IMG/VR virus record: IMGVR_UViG_3300035182_000245
Coordinates: 1-28,100 of that record
DNA length: 28,100 nt
Reading direction: 5' to 3' (one strand)
DNA from: a virus
Positions 23,672 to 28,100 of this stretch are shown here, piece by piece (the stretch's first letter is position 1; each line of letters starts with the position of its first letter). The notes beneath the pieces were generated by a model. The model worked only from the letters and a program-made list of their open reading frames with translations, ran no database searches and was not told the DNA's origin. The position numbers and the translations under genes are program-made.

Positions 23672-24859
23672 ATGCCTATCAAAATCACAATTGACACCGA
23701 ATTTAAGTCGCTCATTCCACCATTAAGCCGCGAAGAGTATGCGCAGCTTGAGGCAAACATCATTGCCGAAGGTTGCCGTGATCCGCTTGTGGTTTGGGGC
23801 AACACACTTGTTGATGGGCACAATCGTTATGAGATTTGCACCCGGCTTGGGATTACGTTTACTACGGTGGCTAAAGAGTTTGAAGACCGAGATTCTGCAA
23901 TGGATTGGATGGATGCAAATCAACTCGGACGGCGAAACATTACGCCAGATCAATTTACTTTGCTGCTTGGGCGCAGATACAACCGGGCAAAGAAGGCTCA
24001 GAATGATGGCGGCATTGGCGTATCGAAGGCAACCGGTGATCAAATTGAGCACCGGTTACGCACCGCAGACAAACTAGCCGCAGAACACGGTGTAAGCCAG
24101 CCCACTGTTAGGCGCGCAGGCAAGTATGCCGAAGCTATTGCAGTTGTAGAAAAGGCCATTCCTGGATATACCCCGGTGGTAACAGTACCAAGACAGGCAG
24201 TTATCAAGGCCGCTGCGTTAATCGAAAAATCACCCAATCGTGCTTATGAAATTATTTCTGGTGAAAAGTCGATGGCGGATGTTAAGCGCGAAGAGCGCAG
24301 GGAAGAAATTATTGACAAGCTTGAAAGCGTTTCAGCAATGGAGGTTAAAGCGGCACAAGGTCTTTATGACGTTATTGTTTTAGACCCGCCATGGGCAATG
24401 CAGAAGATCGAACGTGACGCTAGGCCAAACCAAGTTGAGTTTGATTATCCTACTATGTCCGAGGATGAATTGAGGCTACTTGAAATACCGGCTGCTGATG
24501 ATTGCCATGTTTGGGTATGGACAACGCACAAGTTCCTACCAATGGCGTTGAGGTTAATTGAAGCATGGGGGATGAAGTATGTTTGCACATTCACATGGCA
24601 TAAACCCGGTGGTTTCCAGCCAATCGGATTGCCTCAATACAACTGTGAATTTGCCATTTATGCTAGAAAAGGCACGCCAGAATTTATCGACACCAAGGCG
24701 TTTCCAGTTTGCTTTAATGCGCCGCGTGGTGCGCACAGTGAAAAGCCAGAGGAATTCTATGAAGTTGTGCGCCGCGTTACCGCAGGACGCAGATTAGATA
24801 TGTTCAACCGACGGTCAATCGAAGGGTTTGATACATGGGGCAATGAAAGTGGCGATTAA
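23672..24859 (+). CDS. ParB-like domain fused to MT-A70 adenine methyltransferase (395 aa)
   Basis: The start at 23672 has AAGAGG seven bases upstream; an in-frame upstream extension to 23450 would encode a non-conserved cysteine- and tryptophan-rich stretch across the promoter and hairpin. Residues 10-75 are a ParB/Srx-like domain with the box VDGHNR at 47-52. A helix-turn-helix-like segment is at about 131-156 (AAEHGVSQPTVRRAGKYA). The C-terminal MT-A70 domain carries the catalytic DPPW at 238-241, with TTHKFLPMALRLIEAWG and FTWHKPGGF following. It should methylate adenine N6 in DNA, either to protect the phage genome or to regulate. No cognate restriction enzyme is evident. Confidence 0.88.
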   Translation: MPIKITIDTEFKSLIPPLSREEYAQLEANIIAEGCRDPLVVWGNTLVDGHNRYEICTRLGITFTTVAKEFEDRDSAMDWMDANQLGRRNITPDQFTLLLGRRYNRAKKAQNDGGIGVSKATGDQIEHRLRTADKLAAEHGVSQPTVRRAGKYAEAIAVVEKAIPGYTPVVTVPRQAVIKAAALIEKSPNRAYEIISGEKSMADVKREERREEIIDKLESVSAMEVKAAQGLYDVIVLDPPWAMQKIERDARPNQVEFDYPTMSEDELRLLEIPAADDCHVWVWTTHKFLPMALRLIEAWGMKYVCTFTWHKPGGFQPIGLPQYNCEFAIYARKGTPEFIDTKAFPVCFNAPRGAHSEKPEEFYEVVRRVTAGRRLDMFNRRSIEGFDTWGNESGD

Positions 24860-25355
24860 GGGCGACTGGAAAGCAGATAAACGATGGTCTGATCGGTTTT
24901 TGACAGAAATAAAGTCTATCCTTGGCATTTACCTCATTAGCGAACCACCTCATGAAGAAGACGCTGAAAGGAATACCGATCTAATGGTTTTAAGACTCGA
25001 CGCTGTGCGAATTGGTTGCCGAGTTAGGAAGCACCAATACGCGAGCAAATATGGCGACGAGTTTACGATCAGAGCAGGAAGGCCAAGCGGAACAAAAACA
25101 GAACTAACAAAAATTATTGAAGGTTGGGGCGATTATTTTTTCTACGGATTTTCTGACGCAGAAGAAACAAACTTGCATTCGTGGATTTTATGCGACTTAA
25201 AGGTTTTCAGAATATGGTACATGCGCAAGTTAGCAGCATTACCCGCTGGGCATGTGCCTGGGATTGGCAAGAAAAACACGGACGCTTCAAGCACGTTTGT
25301 AGCATTTAACATAAATGATTTTCCTGAAAACTTTGTAATCGCAAAAAAGAGATAG
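24843..25355 (+). CDS. Conserved phage protein, possible nuclease-like fold (170 aa)
   Basis: The ATG at 24843 overlaps the methyltransferase end, pointing to coupled translation; a TTG start at 24828 is possible but poorly placed. Residues 8-20 (DWKADKRWSDRFL), 40-50 (DAERNTDLMVL), 54-64 (AVRIGCRVRKH) and 72-100 (DEFTIRAGRPSGTKTELTKI, then WGDYFFYGF) match a family widespread in phages and having no function that I know. Conserved acidic residues (D40, D46, E73) and basic residues between beta-like stretches recall restriction-endonuclease-type folds, but this is weak inference. Confidence 0.75.
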   Translation: MKVAIKGDWKADKRWSDRFLTEIKSILGIYLISEPPHEEDAERNTDLMVLRLDAVRIGCRVRKHQYASKYGDEFTIRAGRPSGTKTELTKIIEGWGDYFFYGFSDAEETNLHSWILCDLKVFRIWYMRKLAALPAGHVPGIGKKNTDASSTFVAFNINDFPENFVIAKKR

Positions 25356-25363
25356 TGTTAACC

Positions 25364-25720
25364 ATGAATAACATCATGGCCGAACTATACAGAATGGGAG
25401 TATCTATTATTCATGATGGGAATGCAGTTAGATTTCGCGGGAAGCTAGCCAGTGTAGCTACCCGTCGGTTTAAGACGCACAAACAGCACATTGTTGACGA
25501 AGTTGGCAAGTACCACGAATCAAAAACCAACGGCGCGGCACAAGAACTTATTGATATGGCACGAGCCGTTGCGTCGGCATGGGACTGGAGCAAGGATGAT
25601 TGGGCGTTGTATTGGAATAGCAATTATGCAAACCAAGAAGTAAAAAAGCTCTTCTTGGCAGAGATTGAAATTTCACCATGGCGCTATAAGTGCGATACGG
25701 CATCGTGTGATTTTCATTAG
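25364..25720 (+). CDS. Small protein with TubC_N-like docking domain (118 aa)
   Basis: The start ATG at 25364 is preceded by AAAGAGA; a GTG at 25355 is an alternative. Residues 1-50 (IMAELYRMGVSIIHDGNAVRFRG, then KTHKQHIVDEVGKY) look like the TubC N-terminal docking fold, known from non-ribosomal peptide synthases and also found alone in phages and mobile elements. Residues about 55-118 are helical and aromatic (AWDWSKDDWALYWNSNYANQE). It may pair with another operon product; the partner is unknown. Confidence 0.7.
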   Translation: MNNIMAELYRMGVSIIHDGNAVRFRGKLASVATRRFKTHKQHIVDEVGKYHESKTNGAAQELIDMARAVASAWDWSKDDWALYWNSNYANQEVKKLFLAEIEISPWRYKCDTASCDFH

Positions 25721-25731
25721 AGTAAAAAGTT

Positions 25732-26202
25732 ATGCCCCTTGACTTCATAAAATCAGCTTCTGGAGTGCTAGTCCCTGGTTCTGATTCAACGGTCGATGCG
25801 ATGCGCAGCTACAAGATTGGAACTCCATTGTTTGTGGATATTAAGCGCATCCGAAATTATAAGTTTCACCGCAAAGCATTTGCATTGTTCAAGCTGGCAT
25901 TCGATCACTGGGAAATCCCTAGTATCGAGTACAAGGGTCAGCCAGTTGAAAAGGACTTTGAACGCTTCCGTAAGGATATGATCATTTTAGCTGGGTTCTA
26001 TCGCCCAGTGTACAACGCCCGAGGCGATGTGCAACTTGAAGCCGAAAGCCTTCCATTTTCAAACATGAGTGAAGAGCGATTTAACTTTGTGTATCGCGCA
26101 GTCACGAGCGTGGTGTGGGAAAGGATTTTGCGGCACTCTGGGTATGCAAGTGAGTCTGATGTTGACAACGTTATTAATCATCTTATGAGCTTCGATCAAT
26201 GA
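25732..26202 (+). CDS. DUF1367 family phage protein (156 aa)
   Basis: The body reads KIGTPLFVDIKRIRNYKFHRKAFALFKLAFDHW, then FERFRKDMIILAGFYRP, and later VYRAVTSVVWERIL. This is the DUF1367 pattern, a phage protein often encoded among replication and recombination genes. Its biochemical role is not established. It follows the TubC_N-like gene by 11 bp, and its stop overlaps (ATGA) a 16-codon ORF. Confidence 0.8.
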   Translation: MPLDFIKSASGVLVPGSDSTVDAMRSYKIGTPLFVDIKRIRNYKFHRKAFALFKLAFDHWEIPSIEYKGQPVEKDFERFRKDMIILAGFYRPVYNARGDVQLEAESLPFSNMSEERFNFVYRAVTSVVWERILRHSGYASESDVDNVINHLMSFDQ

Positions 26203-26249
26203 AAAAGAATCCACAACCCGCCTTGTCGCCATCAACGCAGTATCAATGA
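26199..26249 (+). pseudogene. 16-codon ORF, possible truncated gene remnant
   Basis: The ATG overlaps the DUF1367 stop by ATGA, a hallmark of a real coupled downstream gene. The frame encodes MKKNPQPALSPSTQYQ and then meets TGA, after which the leftward 170-aa gene begins to converge (stop at 26264). I suspect the beginning of a lost gene cut by a deletion or insertion boundary, although a chance short ORF is equally possible. Confidence 0.35.
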
Positions 26250-26263
26250 ATGCGGCTTCGGTG

Positions 26264-26776
26264 TTAAAATACGGCTTGGCCTATGTCGTGGGCTTGCTCG
26301 AAGCGTTCAAGCTCTTCGCGCGTGACAATGAGGCGTTCAATTTTGATGGTGTTGTCAACCTTTCTATCTGGGCAATACATATCAAACCCGGGCAATGTGT
26401 ACACCACGCTGGATTCACCGTCGTTGTACGTTAAGACAGTATCGGGCAATACAGAATCTGGCGTGAAAACATCCCCCTTAGCAACTCTTCCAATATCTAT
26501 GGCGCTTAATCCGAATGGCCCTTTCTCCGGTAGTCCTCGCCTAGATTGATACCGTAATCCTGATTCTGTTCGCACGGCCTCGATAAATGTAGGTATTGCA
26601 AACGAATAGTTGTAGCTAATCCTCAAAAGTCCTTCCGCGCCATAATGCAGAACATCTTCAACGCTTACCGCCTGCCCCGTCATGCCCTTCCAGCGTGTCG
26701 CAACCTCATCAAGCGTGAACCACTTCTTTTCAGGTAGCCCATTGCGGGCGGTTTGGGGTATTGTGTTGTTAGCCAT
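26264..26776 (-). CDS. Conserved hypothetical, winged-helix-like opening (170 aa)
   Basis: The strong site GGAGGTG lies five bases before ATG. Residues about 18-52 (WFTLDEVATRWKGMTGQAVSVEDVLHYGAEGLL) resemble a MerR/excisionase-type helix-turn-helix entry segment. The C-terminal end (LIVTREELERFEQAHDI) is shared with a group of hypothetical proteins in phage and island genomes. The middle is beta-rich. It is converging with the DUF1367 operon. It could be a DNA-binding regulator, but I do not have enough to say so firmly. Confidence 0.65.
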   Translation of the reverse strand: MANNTIPQTARNGLPEKKWFTLDEVATRWKGMTGQAVSVEDVLHYGAEGLLRISYNYSFAIPTFIEAVRTESGLRYQSRRGLPEKGPFGLSAIDIGRVAKGDVFTPDSVLPDTVLTYNDGESSVVYTLPGFDMYCPDRKVDNTIKIERLIVTREELERFEQAHDIGQAVF

Positions 26777-26809
26777 GCTTGCACCTCCATTCGTGCATCG
26801 TTGGTTAGA

Positions 26810-26849
26810 AGCCTGCCGTGGATTGCGCCACCGGCGGGCTTTGTTGTTT
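26810..26849 (+). terminator. GC-rich hairpin in the leader of the 170-aa gene
   Basis: AGCCTGCCGTGG pairs with CCACCGGCGGGCT (one bulged C, one G-U) around a six-base loop, followed on the plus strand by TTTGTTGTTT. The plus-strand T run suggests a rightward terminator, yet both neighbouring genes run left. As a leftward RNA hairpin it would lie between the DUF4116 gene stop and the 170-aa gene, where it could terminate weakly or alter expression. Confidence 0.45.
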
Positions 26850-26877
26850 ATGCGACTTTGCGCATGGTTGTGGCGTT

Positions 26878-27306
26878 TTATTCTGTTTCGATGCCAAGTA
26901 CATCAGCCACGCGGTCGAACATTGCTCTATCTAGCACGTGCCTTAGCGCGTAGCGGTCTTTCCGTACAGCAGCAAGTGCTACGGACTCATTTATTTTAGA
27001 TTCTGGGACGTGCCGAAGTGCTTCGCCGTTTTGTTTTACGGCAGCCAGCACAACAGATTCTGACATTTTTGATTCAGGCACTCGCCGTAGCGCGTAGCCG
27101 TTTTGACTTACAGCTACAAGTGCCACCTCCTCGGTAATTTTCGATTCAGGCACACACTGTAGAGCGTCATCATCTTGTTTTACGGCAGCAAGAACCATGT
27201 CATCCGTCATTAGCGACTCAGGCACGTAATTGAGCATGAAGCCATTTTTCCGCACGGCATCCATAATTTTGTCTGGGTCGGTTATTGCCGAGAATTTAAT
27301 TTTCAT
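26878..27306 (-). CDS. DUF4116 repeat protein, copy B (142 aa)
   Basis: It opens MKIKFSAITDP and carries four full 24-residue DUF4116 units (AVxxNGxALxxVPESxMxxxxVLA) plus a partial fifth, then a cap ending VLDRAMFDRVADVLGIETE. Opening and end are shared with the adjacent 27345-27845 gene, so the two are paralogues from a duplication, now diverged in the repeats. DUF4116 is a repeat of unknown function in diverse bacteria and viruses. The ribosome-binding site is weak. Stop is 100 bases before the next gene of the operon. Confidence 0.8.
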   Translation of the reverse strand: MKIKFSAITDPDKIMDAVRKNGFMLNYVPESLMTDDMVLAAVKQDDDALQCVPESKITEEVALVAVSQNGYALRRVPESKMSESVVLAAVKQNGEALRHVPESKINESVALAAVRKDRYALRHVLDRAMFDRVADVLGIETE

Positions 27307-27344
27307 TTTGTTTCGCTTCGTTTTTGGTGGGTAAATTTGTGCTG

Positions 27345-27845
27345 TTATTCGGTTTCGATGCCTAATTTATTTGCGATAAGATCGAACATTGCCCGGTCAA
27401 GAACGAACTTGAGCGCGTATCCATTTTTCTGCACGGCAGCAAGTACCACGGACTCAGTCATGAGATAAGCTGGAACGTACTCCAGTGCGTAGCCATTTTG
27501 CAGCACAGCAGCAAGTGCCACGGCATCAGTCATTATAAATTTGGGCACGTACTGGAGTGCGTATCCATTTTGCCTGACCGCAGCAAGTACCACGGACTCA
27601 GTCATGAGACCCTCGGGTACGTACCGGAGCGCGTAGGAGTCTTGCTGCACGGCAGAAAGCGCCACGGGATCAGTCATTAGTGCCTCGGGCACGTACTGGA
27701 GTGCGTATCCATTTTGCCTGACCGCAGCAAGTACCACGGACTCAGTCATGAGACCCTCGGGTACGTACCGGAGCGCACACCCGTCTTGGTTGATAGCAGA
27801 CATAATTTCTTTTGGATCAGTGATCGCTGCGAACTTAATTTTCAT
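27345..27845 (-). CDS. DUF4116 repeat protein, copy A (166 aa)
   Basis: It opens MKIKFAAITDPKEIM and has five full 24-residue repeats (AVRQNGYALQYVPEALMTDPVALS pattern) plus a partial sixth, ending LDRAMFDLIANKLGIETE. Repeats two by two are nearly identical, reflecting a recent duplication (90 identical bases at 27543-27632 and 27687-27776). The start overlaps the RHH gene by 11 bp. Helical repeat proteins like this may act as protein-binding scaffolds. Function unknown. Confidence 0.82.
   Translation of the reverse strand: MKIKFAAITDPKEIMSAINQDGCALRYVPEGLMTESVVLAAVRQNGYALQYVPEALMTDPVALSAVQQDSYALRYVPEGLMTESVVLAAVRQNGYALQYVPKFIMTDAVALAAVLQNGYALEYVPAYLMTESVVLAAVQKNGYALKFVLDRAMFDLIANKLGIETE
27543..27776. 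repeat. 144-bp spaced 90-bp direct repeat in DUF4116 gene
   Basis: The 90 bases at 27543-27632 recur without change at 27687-27776. The 144-bp offset equals two 24-codon units, so the repeat number can change by recombination without a frameshift. Other 72-bp units in the same gene are diverged, showing that this duplication is the youngest. Confidence 0.9.
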
Positions 27846-28041
27846 TTTTTTTCTCTGCCTGTTTTGGTGGGGTCAATTTGTGCTTCTTTTGCAGCGCGTT
27901 TTCGATCAACACGGCGCGGCTTTCAGGCTGCGTTCTCATCCAATCAAGAAGCCATCTAGGCAGCTTGATCAATACCGGAATCTTTAGTAGTTCTGGCGGC
28001 AATGGCTTTCGCCCCGCCCCTGCTCTCTTTCCGCCGATCAT
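27835..28041 (-). CDS. Small ribbon-helix-helix-like protein (68 aa)
   Basis: The ATG at 28041 has CTGGAG nine bases upstream and lies about 40 bases after a likely transcription start; a longer frame from 28083 would begin at that transcription start. The protein reads GGKRAGAGRKPLPPELLK, then VLIKLPRWLLDWMRTQP and SRAVLIENALQKK, the basic GRKP stretch plus strand-helix-helix pattern of phage and plasmid RHH proteins. These usually bind DNA as dimers and autoregulate. It heads the DUF4116 operon. Confidence 0.72.
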   Translation of the reverse strand: MIGGKRAGAGRKPLPPELLKIPVLIKLPRWLLDWMRTQPESRAVLIENALQKKHKLTPPKQAEKKNEN

Positions 28042-28089
28042 ATTTATTTCTCCAGGTTGTGGTTCGATCCAATCCCGAACCATGAATAA

Positions 28090-28100
28090 AGTATATTCAT
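28090..28100 (-). promoter_or_regulatory. Leftward promoter -10 box for the RHH/DUF4116 operon
   Basis: Minus-strand TATACT (28090-28095) lies in the same 14-bp context (ATATACTTTATTCA) as the rightward early promoter at 21574-21587. The -35 box would be outside the window. The match suggests that the two operons share timing or a regulator, but one short string is limited evidence. Confidence 0.5.

Noticed and set aside
27345-27845. CRISPR-like or tandem repeat array
   Set aside because: The 72-bp period is coding repeats of DUF4116 units, with no short-repeat/spacer structure.
1-28100. tRNA, rRNA, integrase, transposase, lysis genes or reverse transcriptase (DGR)
   Set aside because: None was recognised in either strand by eye.

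Overview
The window is a contiguous piece of a tailed-phage (podovirus-type) genome or prophage with moderate GC content. About three quarters of it (1-21300) is a single leftward late operon. In transcription order it encodes small terminase, large terminase, a large portal (801 aa), a scaffold-like protein, an N4-gp56/DUF4043-like major capsid protein, a small head protein, head-tail adaptor and completion proteins, then appendage proteins and very large virion or injection proteins. The last of these runs off the left edge. Neighbouring genes overlap by ATGA junctions or sit a few bases apart. I see no tape measure, sheath or baseplate genes, which fits a short-tailed virion like 933W, N4-like or Bcep22-like phages. 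The host cannot be named from this sequence. No integrase, repressor, lysis gene, polymerase, tRNA or CRISPR array was found.

Region by region: 1-13301 holds the injection, tail-appendage and connector proteins; 13298-16507 the head module; 16550-16578 a good internal sigma70-type promoter driving scaffold and capsid; 16655-21300 portal and terminase. Between 21301 and 21629 is a divergent control region with a perfect inverted repeat, a leftward promoter that may give a leaderless terminase mRNA, an orphan rightward terminator and a consensus rightward promoter. Rightward genes 21630-22880 are three small early-type genes with look-alike leaders. They end at a terminator (23036-23058), followed by a gene-poor AT-rich stretch with GATA-type microsatellites.

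A second rightward operon (23672-26202) encodes a ParB-like/MT-A70 adenine methyltransferase fusion, a conserved 170-aa phage protein with a nuclease-like look, a small protein with a TubC_N-like docking domain, and a DUF1367 protein, followed by a 16-codon ORF that may be a gene remnant. The methyltransferase is preceded by a promoter and a long two-part hairpin ending in seven Ts directly before the start codon. The hairpin also buries the ribosome-binding site.

The right end (26264-28041) is a leftward accessory operon: a ribbon-helix-helix-like protein, two tandem paralogues made of 24-residue DUF4116 repeats, and a conserved hypothetical protein. The most unusual items are the methyltransferase leader hairpin, the RHH plus twin DUF4116 cassette with recent internal repeat duplication, the orphan terminator and palindrome upstream of the terminase, and the solenoid-like and repeat-rich virion proteins.
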